Positions 1 through 8,404 of a stretch of DNA of 64,000 nucleotides are shown here, in pieces (positions within the stretch are counted from its first letter, which is position 1; every line of letters begins with the position of its first letter). Made by a program: the position numbers and the translations under genes. Origin of the DNA: Chloroflexota bacterium (lineage in GTDB: Bacteria > Chloroflexota > Anaerolineae > UBA4142); the NCBI GenBank assembly GCA_023381515.1, contig JAMCQI010000110.1, positions 1 to 64,000 of the forward strand, given 5' to 3'. The notes under the pieces are model-generated. The model did not search any database. It was not told where the DNA came from and saw only the letters and a list, made by a program, of their open reading frames with translations.

Positions 1-114
1 AGTGCGGACGCCTACCTCAAGCGGGATCGCGAGCGCGAGATCGCCCGACTACAAAGAAAAGCGACGAAGCTGGGCTTTACCCTTGCCCCCGTGCCCGCTT
101 CAATCGGCGCGTGA
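1..114 (+). CDS. 3' end of a gene entering from the left edge, possible transposase C-terminus
   Basis: The first 114 bases read as one open frame ending in TGA, giving 37 residues rich in Arg, Lys and Glu and finishing with LGFTLAPVPASIGA. A basic helix followed by a short 'LGYxLxP'-like tail is common at the C-terminus of some insertion-sequence transposases, so this is a guess only. The start lies outside the window. The next bases (118 on) are a repeat-like spacer rather than a second gene. Confidence 0.4.
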   Translation, partial: SADAYLKRDREREIARLQRKATKLGFTLAPVPASIGA

Positions 115-117
115 AGT

Positions 118-327
118 TTCTGGGTAGCGACCGTAGGGAGCGAAGCAATCTCACCCGAGACTGAGATTGCGCCCGCGGCACTCCTCAGGACGCCGCCGCT
201 TCGCGGCTCCTCGCATTGACGCTCGTCTGTGTCGATTCGCCCCGAAACCGAACTACACCCATTCTCGCCTCTCACGCATCACGGATCACGTTTTACGCCC
301 ACCAGTGACCCCTGGCACCTTCATCCA
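118..327. repeat. Intergenic spacer with a 'GCAATCTC / cgcattgac' REP-like unit
   Basis: This spacer holds GCGAAGCAATCTCA, a reversed GAGATTGCG and, further on, CTCCTCGCATTGAC. The same words occur at 25.62-25.80 kb in front of the O-methyltransferase gene, so this is a dispersed, partly inverted repeat family. A run of words such as 'cacgcatcacggatcacg' follows, which resembles the quasi-repeats at 5.88-5.95 kb. I see no gene on either strand. Confidence 0.5.
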
Positions 328-1014
328 TCATCCTTCCGCCTTCATCGTTACGCAATACAGCTGCCCGACCTGCTCATACTCAAAGCTCTTGAATCCCGCC
401 TGCCGGGTCAGCGCGGCCATCCGCGCTTTGCTGTAAAAATACACATCGCAACCCCTCAGCGCCAGACGCACCCGGCGCACGGGTGCCCTCCATGTCCACA
501 GCCGCGGCAGTGTGACAATGACATTATCCCGCGTCACTTGGCGCATCTTTTTCAGGACGGGCAGCGGATCCCTAATATAATCGAACAATCCAATCCCGAT
601 CGTCACGTCGAATTTCTTGTCCGGTCGATACTCGAGCAAATCGGCGACGACAAACGAGCACTTGTCTTCAAGCCCCTCCTGCCGTGCGCGCGCCTGACAC
701 ACCTCGATCATCTTTGCCGCAATATCGATCCCGACCACTCGCCGCGCGCCCCGCTTGGCGTACTCGAGTGCATAGCGCCCCGTCCCACAGCCTACCTCCA
801 AAAAGGCCCGGCCCGCAATGGGCTCCGAATGCGCCATTGTGTACTCGTACCGCTTGTACATATCCCAGCGGAACGTGGTATCGATCCAATTCCCAAATCT
901 TCCCTTGCGGCGGGAATAGATCGAATCGAGATCATGTACCTGGCTGTCCCAATATTGTCTCTGCTTCGCTAGGTCCTCCGAGAGCTTGCCTCGCTCAACT
1001 GTCGCCTTGCTCAT
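328..1014 (-). CDS. Class I SAM-dependent methyltransferase
   Basis: The 228-residue protein has a Rossmann-type SAM-binding motif I, LEVGCGTGRYA (about residues 72-82), the motif II acidic strand VVGIDIA (about 93-99) and a later DYIRDPLPVLKKM helix, as in UbiE/BioC-like small-molecule methyltransferases. The substrate cannot be read from the sequence. It starts 22 bp downstream of the deacetylase gene on the same strand, so the two are probably co-transcribed, which makes a sugar or cell-envelope substrate possible (inference). The start MSKATVERGK is the first Met and leaves a normal N-terminal helix. Confidence 0.8.
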   Translation of the reverse strand: MSKATVERGKLSEDLAKQRQYWDSQVHDLDSIYSRRKGRFGNWIDTTFRWDMYKRYEYTMAHSEPIAGRAFLEVGCGTGRYALEYAKRGARRVVGIDIAAKMIEVCQARARQEGLEDKCSFVVADLLEYRPDKKFDVTIGIGLFDYIRDPLPVLKKMRQVTRDNVIVTLPRLWTWRAPVRRVRLALRGCDVYFYSKARMAALTRQAGFKSFEYEQVGQLYCVTMKAEG

Positions 1015-1036
1015 ATTTGCCGCCCTTGACCTTTCA

Positions 1037-1885
1037 TCATTCCGCCTTCATCCCTGTGCGATCGGCAAGCACTCCCCGAATCGACGTGAACTCAAATTCC
1101 CCCAGCAGTCTATCAAACCGCTCCGCTGTCTTGTCCAAGTTGCGGTAATGCCGCAACGCCTTCGACCAGGACAACTTTTGCCGCGGCTGCCCGGGGTCCA
1201 GCTCCCAGGGGTGCAAATAGAAAATGATCGGCCGGCCCTGCGCGTTGCACTTTCTCAACAAGAACCGCGTCACCGCATACGGGTAAATTCTGAAATACCC
1301 GCCGCCGCTGCACGGCACCCTCCGGCCGAAAATCTCTGCGCAACTCATCGGCACTTCGGTCAGGCAGCCGAGCTGGTGAATCGCGAGCGACGCGTTCGGA
1401 ATTCCGTAGTCCGGGTGGTAGCTGAGCGGGAAAACGGACGAATCGTATCGGATGCCGTGCCGTCCCAGAATATCAATCGCCCAGAGCGTCTTGTTCGTAA
1501 TTGTAAAAGAAGGCGCTCGGTAGCCGAGTATCTCCTGCTGGACGCAGGCTCTCGTCGCTTCGAGCGCCTTGACCAAATCCTGTTCAAAAGCCTCGGATGT
1601 CATTTCCGTCAGCACCGTGTGCGAATAGCCGTGAGTCGCAATCTCGTGCCCGGCCGCCTCTATCTCCCGCACCAACTCCGGTACTCGCTCTGCCATCCAG
1701 CCGAGCACGAAAAAGGTCGCCGTCGTCTGATGCTTGGCCAACAATTCGAGGATACGATGTGTGTTCTGAGCCACCCGCAGTTCTTGATGGCCCCATTCGC
1801 CGACTGGTATTCTCAGATTGTACGCGCAGAACCAGTCTTCCAAGTCGATCGAGATCGCGTTTCGCATGGTGAGTTTCAGGCTCAT
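1037..1885 (-). CDS. Polysaccharide deacetylase (NodB-type, DUF3473-like C-terminus)
   Basis: This is a metal-dependent carbohydrate esterase of family 4 type. From the chosen start (282 residues) the sequence shows the catalytic Asp motif SIDLEDWF (about 12-19), the metal-binding HGYSH (85-89), and GYRAPSF (121-127) followed by YDSSVFP, the order seen in deacetylases of exopolysaccharide loci. No signal peptide is visible, so it may act in the cytoplasm or at the inner face. The open frame extends upstream to 1969 but would overlap the chlD end, so ATG at 1885, 9 bp after the chlD stop, is preferred; an ATG at 1867 is the alternative. It is followed by the methyltransferase gene. Confidence 0.88.
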   Translation of the reverse strand: MSLKLTMRNAISIDLEDWFCAYNLRIPVGEWGHQELRVAQNTHRILELLAKHQTTATFFVLGWMAERVPELVREIEAAGHEIATHGYSHTVLTEMTSEAFEQDLVKALEATRACVQQEILGYRAPSFTITNKTLWAIDILGRHGIRYDSSVFPLSYHPDYGIPNASLAIHQLGCLTEVPMSCAEIFGRRVPCSGGGYFRIYPYAVTRFLLRKCNAQGRPIIFYLHPWELDPGQPRQKLSWSKALRHYRNLDKTAERFDRLLGEFEFTSIRGVLADRTGMKAE

Positions 1886-1893
1886 GGAAACTT

Positions 1894-2847
1894 TTACTGG
1901 CTCGCCTTCATTTCCTCCCGCACCGTCTGATACAGTTCCTCCGCCTTGAGTTGCTTGAGCGTATAGCACGGACCCCCAAGCGCGTCCGCCAATTGTTGTG
2001 CCAGCCCGCGGTCGAACGCTTCGTGCTCTGTGTTGATGACGATCGACCGCAGCTCCGCTCTCTCTACCATTCCCGCGACGCGCAGCGCCTCTTCCTGGGG
2101 AGGCATGTCCGTCATCGCGACATTTCCAGCCCCATCCGTCACGACGATCATGAGCGGCATGACTTCTTTATCCCGCGCCTTTTCGCGCACAAGCACCTGG
2201 TGCGCGAGGAGCAGTCCGGCGCTCAATGGCGTTTTGCCCCCTACCGGAATGTCCTTGAGCATTTTCTGCGCCAGATCGACGCTTGAAGTCGGCGGAAGAA
2301 TGAGCTTGGCGTCTTCTTTCTGAAAAGTGACTAGGCCGACTCTATCGCGCTTTTGATACGCATCGACCAAAAGTGACATAATTGCACCCTTGGTCGCAAG
2401 CATCCGCTCTGCCGCAGCCATTGACCAGCTTGCATCGACGACGAACAAAATCAAGTTGGCGGCTCGACGCACGCGCACTTTTTTACGTAAATCGTGCTTT
2501 TCGATCGCGAGCGCGACTTGATCATGCGGCCGGCGGATTTGATAGGGGGCGGCCTGGCGCAAGGTGGCGTCAAAGGCGACATCGCTTACCTCGCCCGTCA
2601 TCTCACGCGCGGAAATGTATCGCCCGCGCTTGCGTTCCGTGCGCGTGCGCGAGCGCTTGCCCGGCGTGCGCCGGGCCATTTTGTCAAGGGGGGTTTGTAG
2701 ATTTTGAGGACGAAAAGTCTTGCCTACGTCAATCGGCCGGTCGGCGGAGAGGGGCGAAGGCTTGCCGGGTGCGTGGCCCTGCCCCTGGACCGATTGCTCG
2801 CTAGGCTCGGGCGGAGCGTCCGTCTGTTGTTCAGAAGCTAGGCTGGC
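1894..2847 (-). CDS. chlD: Mg/Co-chelatase subunit D C-terminal part (linker plus VWA domain), read by -1 frameshift from chlI
   Basis: The conventional ORF begins at an ATG at 2679, but the same frame is open without a stop back to 2847, directly at the end of an A9 run inside chlI. The extra 56 residues are rich in Pro, Gln and Glu, like the linker that joins the AAA+ and VWA halves of ChlD/BchD. The VWA part has the MIDAS motif DASWS (82-86 of the ATG form), GGKTPLSAG and VVTDG. Its stop lies 9 bp before the deacetylase start. No good ribosome-binding site precedes the ATG at 2679. I infer that the full product is a 683-residue ChlD made by slippage from chlI; a separate VWA protein from 2679 remains possible. 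Confidence 0.75.
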   Translation of the reverse strand, partial: ASLASEQQTDAPPEPSEQSVQGQGHAPGKPSPLSADRPIDVGKTFRPQNLQTPLDKMARRTPGKRSRTRTERKRGRYISAREMTGEVSDVAFDATLRQAAPYQIRRPHDQVALAIEKHDLRKKVRVRRAANLILFVVDASWSMAAAERMLATKGAIMSLLVDAYQKRDRVGLVTFQKEDAKLILPPTSSVDLAQKMLKDIPVGGKTPLSAGLLLAHQVLVREKARDKEVMPLMIVVTDGAGNVAMTDMPPQEEALRVAGMVERAELRSIVINTEHEAFDRGLAQQLADALGGPCYTLKQLKAEELYQTVREEMKASQ

Positions 2848-3932
2848 TTTTTTTTTACATCACGCGCCGCATCGCTCTTGGACTGCGACTGGCTCGCGAC
2901 GTTCTGCTTGGACTGGTCGAGCTGCCGCTCGAGCTGCTGCATCCGCAGTTCGACATCCTGGAACGCCTTGCGTTTCATCCGGTGCGGCAAAGCCAGCTCG
3001 GCCGCGAGCAGAATGTCCTGCTCGCTGACCTCCGTCCTTTGCACAAGGGCCGCATGCGCCCGCGCGGCTTTGAGAATCACCAAATCCGCCCGGTGGCCGT
3101 CCACTTCCAAGCCGGCCGAAAGCTCGGCAATGCCGTACAAATCCGCCTGGCTGTGGGTGACCGACTTGACTGTCTTGCGGGCGTTTTCGATTTCCTTGGA
3201 GAGCTTGGCTTCGGCGGTTGCCCATTCCGCGGCGAATCCTTCCGGGTCCTGTTCAAAAGCGAGGCGGCGCTCGATGATTTCCACCCGGGATTCGGCATCC
3301 GAAATGCCGTGGATCTCGACTGCCAGACCAAAGCGATCGAGCAGTTGGGGACGCAGCTCGCCTTCTTCCGGGTTCATCGTCCCCACGAGGACGAATTGCG
3401 CCGGATGCTGAAACGAGATGCCCTCGCGTTCGACGACGTTCACGCCCATCGCCGCGCTGTCGAGCAGCAGATCGACGACGTGGTCGTCCAGCAGGTTCAC
3501 CTCGTCCACATAGAGGATACCGCGATTTGCGGCCGCGAGGACACCCGGCTCGAATTTCTTTTCGCCCTTTTTGATCGCCTGCTCAATGTCGAGCGTACCG
3601 ACCACGCGGTCTTCGGTCGCGCTCACCGGTAAATCGACGAGGCGCACCTTGCGCCGGGCGACCGGCAGCTGCTCGCCCTTGTCGACCCGTTCGCAGCAGT
3701 TGTCGCACAGCCGCTCGCGCTCGTACGGATTGCAGCCAAACGGGCAATCCGCCACCACATTAATCTCGGGCAAGAGCGCCGCAAGGGCGCGTACCGCCGT
3801 CGATTTGGCCGTCCCGCGTTCGCCGCGAATCAGCACGCCGCCAATCAGCGGATTGATCGCGTTGAGCACGAGCGCCCGCTTCATCTTGTCTTGACCGACT
3901 ATCGCGGTAAAAGGAAAAATCGAAGCCGTCAT
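2838..3932 (-). CDS. chlI: Mg/Co-chelatase AAA+ ATPase subunit I (zero-frame product)
   Basis: ChlI/BchI/CobN-partner ATPases drive metal insertion into tetrapyrroles. The sequence has Walker A GERGTAKS, a cluster of cysteines in a CPFGCNP...CDNCC insert, Walker [12 protein letters not shown], the sensor-1 region [20 protein letters not shown] and the lid helices typical of the family. ATG at 3932 is chosen over TTG at 3944 because GGGAAG lies just upstream. The zero-frame protein (364 residues) ends with a lysine run VKKKPA at the A9 tract and stops at TAG 2838. No cobN or chlH gene is in the window, so the metal is undetermined. Confidence 0.88.
   Translation of the reverse strand: MTASIFPFTAIVGQDKMKRALVLNAINPLIGGVLIRGERGTAKSTAVRALAALLPEINVVADCPFGCNPYERERLCDNCCERVDKGEQLPVARRKVRLVDLPVSATEDRVVGTLDIEQAIKKGEKKFEPGVLAAANRGILYVDEVNLLDDHVVDLLLDSAAMGVNVVEREGISFQHPAQFVLVGTMNPEEGELRPQLLDRFGLAVEIHGISDAESRVEIIERRLAFEQDPEGFAAEWATAEAKLSKEIENARKTVKSVTHSQADLYGIAELSAGLEVDGHRADLVILKAARAHAALVQRTEVSEQDILLAAELALPHRMKRKAFQDVELRMQQLERQLDQSKQNVASQSQSKSDAARDVKKKPA
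2848..2856 (-). promoter_or_regulatory. Candidate -1 frameshift slippery site (A9, contains A AAA AAG)
   Basis: On the minus strand nine A residues are followed by G, giving zero-frame codons GTA AAA AAA AAG. Slipping back one base on A AAA AAG moves the ribosome into a frame that reads GCC AGC CTA and stays open through the whole VWA domain. The zero frame ends two codons later at TAG. A AAA AAG is the classic bacterial -1 heptamer, as in dnaX. I see only a weak downstream stem (GCTCcgcccGAGC) and no clear upstream SD-like enhancer. Confidence 0.65.
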
Positions 3933-3944
3933 TTCACTTCCCAA

Positions 3945-4378
3945 AAAGTCACGAATTGGCGCACCATAGTATTATACGCCATTTCCATCGCGTTGCAAAA
4001 CGCGAGACACAGGTTCGAGATTTCAGGTTTCCCGTTCAAGGTTCTACAAATCTCTAGGGTGGGCCGTCGGAACTCGGGCGCTTGACTTACCTAACCTTGA
4101 ACTCTGAAACTGGGCAACCTTGAAACCCAAACCGCCCCGGCCAGCTCGCGAAAAAGTAAGGGGCCGTGAGCATCCAAGCACAGATAGTCACCAGACTACC
4201 AGAGGATCCACACGGCTCCTGCCGGGCCGGTCGCCCGGACGAATCAGATGGAATTTGTTCCCACTAGAACATCAGTTCTTCACGTCCCGACTGAAAAAGA
4301 GACGTCCAGCATTGCCGAACGGAGGCCCCTCACGGTATGTAACGGAAAACTGAAACCTCTCGTTCGTACCGCGCGCGC
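3945..4378. other. Gap between chlI and mobB without a recognised gene
   Basis: About 430 bp. The part next to chlI (4010-4130) holds variants of 'ccttgaa', 'tttcagg' and 'tgaaac', the same quasi-repeat vocabulary found at 5.84, 10.42 and 43.85 kb. The rest (4130-4378) shows no homology I recognise, and both strands are broken into short frames. Confidence 0.5.
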
Positions 4379-4864
4379 TCAACTGAGAAAGCGCGCTTCG
4401 ATCAAGCCCACAATCCCGTTCACGTCGTCCAAGTCGAAACGCGGCACATTGAGCGCGATGGGGTAATCTGAGACGACCGCAATCAACTCGTCCGGGGACG
4501 CGACCAGATCGGTCCCCAGCTCTCGGCGGGAGACTTCGATCTTGGGCGCTGCCTCGCGTTTGAATCCTTCCGTCAATATCAAATCCACTTTTCCGATCCG
4601 CTGGGCAATCTCCTCCAGCGAGAGTTCGTGCTCCACCCTTTCGAACCGCGCGACCTCGACCGGCGACGAGACGATCACCACATTCGCCCCCGCCTCGGCG
4701 AAACGCCACGAATCTTTGCCCGTCCCATCAATCGGCGTCGTATGCGCGTGGTGCTTGACCACGCCCACCCGATGGCCTCGCCGCCTCAACTCGCGGATCA
4801 CTTGCTCCACCACCGTGGTCTTGCCCACGTCGGATTTGCCCACGAAGGAAACCATAGGCGTCAT
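4379..4864 (-). CDS. mobB: Molybdopterin-guanine dinucleotide biosynthesis adapter protein MobB
   Basis: MobB is a small P-loop GTPase that assists MobA in attaching GMP to molybdopterin. The 161 residues include Walker A GKSDVGKTT (9-17), the VGVVKHH strand, the DGTGKDSWRFAEAGA segment and LILTEGFKREAAPKIEV, all diagnostic of MobB. The length is normal. It lies 64 bp downstream of parB on the same strand. No mobA or moa genes are nearby, so it seems to be placed here without its pathway. Confidence 0.92.
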   Translation of the reverse strand: MTPMVSFVGKSDVGKTTVVEQVIRELRRRGHRVGVVKHHAHTTPIDGTGKDSWRFAEAGANVVIVSSPVEVARFERVEHELSLEEIAQRIGKVDLILTEGFKREAAPKIEVSRRELGTDLVASPDELIAVVSDYPIALNVPRFDLDDVNGIVGLIEARFLS

Positions 4865-4928
4865 GGCTGGGCCTGCAAGAAAGGAAGGCTCACGAGACGG
4901 CTTGGTTCGGAGAGTCCGCGGGATGGAC

Positions 4929-5816
4929 TCATTGACGCACTATTCTCTCATAGAGCGCTTGCAACTCTTCCTCCGAATAAAAGTGCACCACAATCTTGCC
5001 TCCCTCGCGGGAACGAAAGATCTGCACCTTGGTCCCGAGTGCCCGGCGGAAATCATCTTCGAGCGCCCGCGTCGCGACCGGCACCTCTCGCTCCGTGGGC
5101 ATAGGCCGCGTTTCGGTCTTGCCGTTAGCCTTGTCGTTCGCGCGCCGGGCCGCCTCCTCCGTCTGCCGGACCGAATACCCCTTCTCCATAATGGATTGGA
5201 GCAGCGCTTTTTGCTCCTCCGGATCGATCACGATGAGGATCGCGCGCGCGTGCCCTTCGGTGATCAAGCTCTCGGCGAGCGCGGCCCGAATGTCCTCCGG
5301 GAGCTTGAGCAAACGCAGCGCATTTGCCACCGTCGTCCGGTCCTTGCCGACCTTGGCGGCGACTTGCTCCTGCGTCAGATTGAAATCCTCTATCAACTGG
5401 CGGTAAGCGCTCGCCTCTTCCAAAACGTTCAAATCCGCACGCTGGATATTCTCGACGAGCGCCAGCTCAAGCATCTGGACCGGCGTTGCCCCGCGCACGA
5501 TGACCGGAACCCGCTCCAGGCCGGCTAGTCGCGCCGCGCTCAGCCGCCGCTCGCCTGCAATCAATTGATAGTGCAGGTCCAGGTCAGACGAATCTGGCGC
5601 CGGGGTCACGACGAGCGGCTGAATCAGCCCATGCTCCTTGATCGATTCCGCGAGCTCACGAATGCTCTCCGCATCCATTCTCTGCCGCGGCTGGAGGGGG
5701 TTCGGCGCAATGCGCTCGATCTCCACCTCGCGCACACCCGGCGTCACAGCCGCCGGTACTCCCACCGGAAACAGCGCATCCAACCCGCGCCCCAGACCAT
5801 GTTTGGCTGTCGACAT
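4929..5816 (-). CDS. parB: Chromosome-partitioning protein ParB
   Basis: ParB is the CTP-dependent centromere-binding clamp of chromosome segregation. The 295-residue protein shows PNPLQPRQRMD, IQPLVV, the CTP-binding GERRLSAARLAG, VENIQRADLNVLEEA, the helix-turn-helix LTQEQVAAKVGKDRTTVANA, and a C-terminal dimerisation region ending YEEELQALYERI-like. It follows parA with a 111-bp repeat-filled gap. I looked for the consensus parS palindrome in this neighbourhood and did not see it. Confidence 0.95.
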   Translation of the reverse strand: MSTAKHGLGRGLDALFPVGVPAAVTPGVREVEIERIAPNPLQPRQRMDAESIRELAESIKEHGLIQPLVVTPAPDSSDLDLHYQLIAGERRLSAARLAGLERVPVIVRGATPVQMLELALVENIQRADLNVLEEASAYRQLIEDFNLTQEQVAAKVGKDRTTVANALRLLKLPEDIRAALAESLITEGHARAILIVIDPEEQKALLQSIMEKGYSVRQTEEAARRANDKANGKTETRPMPTEREVPVATRALEDDFRRALGTKVQIFRSREGGKIVVHFYSEEELQALYERIVRQ

Positions 5817-5927
5817 CAGCTACTCCCTCTGGAAACAAGTCCAAGGTTTCAGGTTTCAGGTTTCAGGATCAAAGTCATGTTCCAACGCGTCTCACGCCTC
5901 ACGTGGCACGCATCACATATCACGCAA
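5817..5927. repeat. parA-parB spacer made of quasi-repeats
   Basis: The spacer contains three near-identical 'aggtttc' words in tandem (5838-5868), followed by a run of 'cacgcatcac', 'cacgcaatcac' and 'ccaatcac' words that continues into the 3' end of parA. No promoter stands out. Confidence 0.5.
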
Positions 5928-6746
5928 TCACCCAATCACCGAATCACCTAATCGCCGCGTCTCCCCCGTCTCGCGCGCCAGCAACTCCGTCGTCAACGCC
6001 TCATAAGCCTGCGCGCCGCGCGATTTCGGGTCGAACGAGACGAGCGGTTCTCCATAGCTCGGCGCCTCGGCGATTCGTACACTGCGGGGGATGACCGAAT
6101 GAAAAATCAAATTCGGAAAGTGCTTGGCCACCTCTTCCACGACCTGGAGGGCGAGATGGGTCCGCGAATCGTACATCGTCATCGCCATGCCCGCGATCCG
6201 CAGCTGCGGGTTCAGTCTCTCTTGCACTCGGCGGATCGTATCCAAGAGGGCCGTCAACCCTTCGAGCGCGAGGTATTCACATTGAATGGGAATGACAACC
6301 GCCTGCGCCGCCACGAGCGCATTGATCGTGAGAATGCCCAGCGAAGGAGGAGAGTCAACCAGGATATAGTCGTACCTGCCCTTGACGCAGTCGAGGGCGC
6401 GGGCGAGCAAGCGCTCTCGCCCGTCCATATTGACGAGCTCAACCTCCGAACCGGCGAGTGCGGGCGAGGATGGCACCAAATCCAGGTGCATCCTTTTGGT
6501 CAACATCACCGCCTGGTCGAGGGCTACTTGTCCAGCCAGAGCTTCATAAATGGACAATGGTTTCTGCGCGCTTGTTCCTGTTTTATGTACACTAACACCC
6601 AGTGAGGATGTTGCATTTGCTTGGGGGTCTAGATCGATGAGGAGGACTCGGAGGTCGTGTATAGCCAAATAGGCCGCGATATTGATTGCGGTCGTCGTCT
6701 TGCCAACACCGCCCTTTTGATTCGCGAATGCGTAAACAGTAGCCAT
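5928..6746 (-). CDS. parA: Chromosome-partitioning ATPase ParA (Soj)
   Basis: This is a deviant Walker A ATPase that works with ParB. From ATG at 6746 the protein (272 residues) begins MATVYAFANQKGGVGKTTT, with the signature KGGVGKTT, followed by LLIDLDPQANATSSLG, the switch region VDSPPSLG and ALEGLTALLDTI. The upstream in-frame Met at 6785 is rejected because the added residues are encoded by a 'cagatttcagattgcag' quasi-repeat. Its last codons also overlap quasi-repeats. The gene lies between a PfkB kinase and parB. Confidence 0.95.
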   Translation of the reverse strand: MATVYAFANQKGGVGKTTTAINIAAYLAIHDLRVLLIDLDPQANATSSLGVSVHKTGTSAQKPLSIYEALAGQVALDQAVMLTKRMHLDLVPSSPALAGSEVELVNMDGRERLLARALDCVKGRYDYILVDSPPSLGILTINALVAAQAVVIPIQCEYLALEGLTALLDTIRRVQERLNPQLRIAGMAMTMYDSRTHLALQVVEEVAKHFPNLIFHSVIPRSVRIAEAPSYGEPLVSFDPKSRGAQAYEALTTELLARETGETRRLGDSVIG

Positions 6747-6806
6747 GCTTCCATTGCAGATTTCAGATTGCAGATTTACAGCCACCCTCTTAGCAATCTG
6801 AAATCT
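6747..6806. repeat. Quasi-repeat spacer upstream of parA
   Basis: This stretch carries inverted and direct copies of words like 'gatttcagattgcagattt' and 'aatctgaaatc'. The same words are found at 43.96-43.99 kb and around 54.27 kb. Confidence 0.5.
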
Positions 6807-7667
6807 TCAATCAGCAATCTGAAATTTCTTCAGCTTTTCTTCCACCTGCTGACGGCTCGGGATGCCTGTTACTCCCGGCGCCTCGACGCAAAACGAGGCG
6901 GTGCAATTCGCAAAGCGTGCCGCTTCAAAGGGGTCGCCGGTTTCCTCGAGGCGGACCAGGAACGCCGCTGCAAAGACATCTCCTGCACCCGTCGGGTCCA
7001 CTTCCTTCGCCGGAAATCCCGGAATCTGTCGCTCCTTCCCTTGCGTAAAGACGACGCACCCGCGCGGCCCCTGTGTCAAAACGGCGATGCGCGTGAGCCG
7101 CACATATTCTTCCATCAAACCGATATTCCCGTTCAGGTCCTCCTCGCTGAGAACGAGGACGCTCACATCCGGCAGAATCTCCGGAGCCTCTTCCCAGGGG
7201 CGCATGCGCACCCGCCCAGCCTTGTCCCACTGCCGGAGCCAACCCTGCGGCGTGACGCCAACCAGCGAGGTGGGAAAGAGGGTTGCAAAACGCGCGTCTA
7301 GTTCTCGCACGAGCGGGCCGAGGTGGACAATGGGCACCCGGCACCAACTTTCGGGAATATCTGAAGGCTCCAATGGGTCGGCCACCCCCAGGAGGAACTG
7401 TTCGCGGTGGCCGTCACGGTAAATATTGTGAAATGTAGTCGTATGCGGAGAAGGGACACGTTCGACGGCAATGTCGTGGAGGACGGCGGGCCATACAAAA
7501 TCAGGGGCGAGGCGGGTCACTATGCCCGGCCTACGCCCCAAGTTTCGCGCCGTAATTGAGCTGTACGTCGCAGTCCCGCCCACCGCATATCCGCCCGGCA
7601 CCACATCCTGGACGACGTGTCCGACGACCAAGAAATCAATGGCAGTTGATGTATGGTTTGCGGTCAA
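6807..7667 (-). CDS. PfkB-family carbohydrate kinase
   Basis: A ribokinase-fold sugar kinase of 286 residues. It has the N-terminal PfkB motif around GGTATYSSITARNLG (residues 30-44) and the C-terminal anion-hole motif DPTGAGDVFAAAF containing the catalytic Asp. The substrate is not evident. In the usual bacterial cluster mnmE, mnmG and rsmG lie between jag and parA; here this kinase takes their place. It starts 35 bp after the jag stop on the same strand. Confidence 0.85.
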   Translation of the reverse strand: MTANHTSTAIDFLVVGHVVQDVVPGGYAVGGTATYSSITARNLGRRPGIVTRLAPDFVWPAVLHDIAVERVPSPHTTTFHNIYRDGHREQFLLGVADPLEPSDIPESWCRVPIVHLGPLVRELDARFATLFPTSLVGVTPQGWLRQWDKAGRVRMRPWEEAPEILPDVSVLVLSEEDLNGNIGLMEEYVRLTRIAVLTQGPRGCVVFTQGKERQIPGFPAKEVDPTGAGDVFAAAFLVRLEETGDPFEAARFANCTASFCVEAPGVTGIPSRQQVEEKLKKFQIAD

Positions 7668-7702
7668 GTTATCTGTTTCTCAGGGGTGATACGAACCGGC
7701 TG

Positions 7703-8404
7703 TCATTTGGGGATGATCATCACCCGACGATGGTCTCCCTCGCCGATGCTTTGCGTGGTTACGGTTGGGTGATCGCGCAGGGCAATATGAACGATCCGCC
7801 GTTCGTTCGGGGGCATGGCCTCTAGCGTAATCGGTTGGCGATTCGATTGTACGCGCTCCGCCATCCGCTTGGCCAGCTCGTTGAGAACGCGCTCGCGCCG
7901 CGTCCGATAGCCCTCGACGTCCACGACCAACTTGGCCTGCTTGCCCGTCTTCTGGGCGACGAGGAGCCGCGTAATGTATTCGAGGTCGCGCAGTGTCTCG
8001 CCCCGGCGCCCGATCAAAATCCCCAGATCGTCCCCGACGATATTGAGCACAAAAGCCTTTTTGTCTTCCGGAGTGAGGTCTCGCTGAATTTCGACTCGAC
8101 TGCGAATCCCCATCCCGTGCAAGAGCGTCTCTAGCACTTGCTTACCGACCGGGCTCACATCCTCAGCGGCTGGCGCCTCGGCGAGAGGCGGCGCCGAGGG
8201 AGTTTCGACCACCTGGGGCTCGGGGCTGGGGAGTGGCGTCAAGCGGACGATGGCTTCCTCCGCGCCGATGCCTAAAAGGCCGCGTGAGCCTTCGCGCACG
8301 ATCTGGATTTCGACGGCATCGCGCGGCAGCCCCAGTTGCGCCAGCCCCTTTTCAATCGCATCCTCCACCGATTTGCCGGTGACTTCATGACTTGTTGGCA
8401 ACAT
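7703..8404 (-). CDS. jag: RNA-binding protein Jag/KhpB (Jag_N-KH-R3H)
   Basis: The 233 residues show the N-terminal Jag_N domain (GKSVEDAIEKGLAQLGL, then IQIVREGSRGLLGIG), a proline-rich linker, a KH domain with LGILIGRRGETLRDLEYI, and a C-terminal R3H domain with PPNERRIVH and the TQSIGEGDHRRVMI strand. Its start overlaps the 3' end of yidC by 20 bp, the usual coupling of yidC and jag. It probably binds RNA and affects envelope growth, as known for the family. Confidence 0.93.
   Translation of the reverse strand: MLPTSHEVTGKSVEDAIEKGLAQLGLPRDAVEIQIVREGSRGLLGIGAEEAIVRLTPLPSPEPQVVETPSAPPLAEAPAAEDVSPVGKQVLETLLHGMGIRSRVEIQRDLTPEDKKAFVLNIVGDDLGILIGRRGETLRDLEYITRLLVAQKTGKQAKLVVDVEGYRTRRERVLNELAKRMAERVQSNRQPITLEAMPPNERRIVHIALRDHPTVTTQSIGEGDHRRVMIIPK

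Noticed and set aside
229..972. Plus-strand ORF of 247 codons
   Set aside because: It is antisense to the SAM methyltransferase, Arg/Pro-rich, and has no family pattern.
4130..4378. Possible riboswitch upstream of chlI or mobB
   Set aside because: It lies downstream of mobB and upstream of chlI on the minus strand, but I could not find a conserved core of a cobalamin or molybdenum-cofactor riboswitch.
5817..6806. parS search around parA/parB
   Set aside because: No copy or close variant of the parS palindrome was found by eye.
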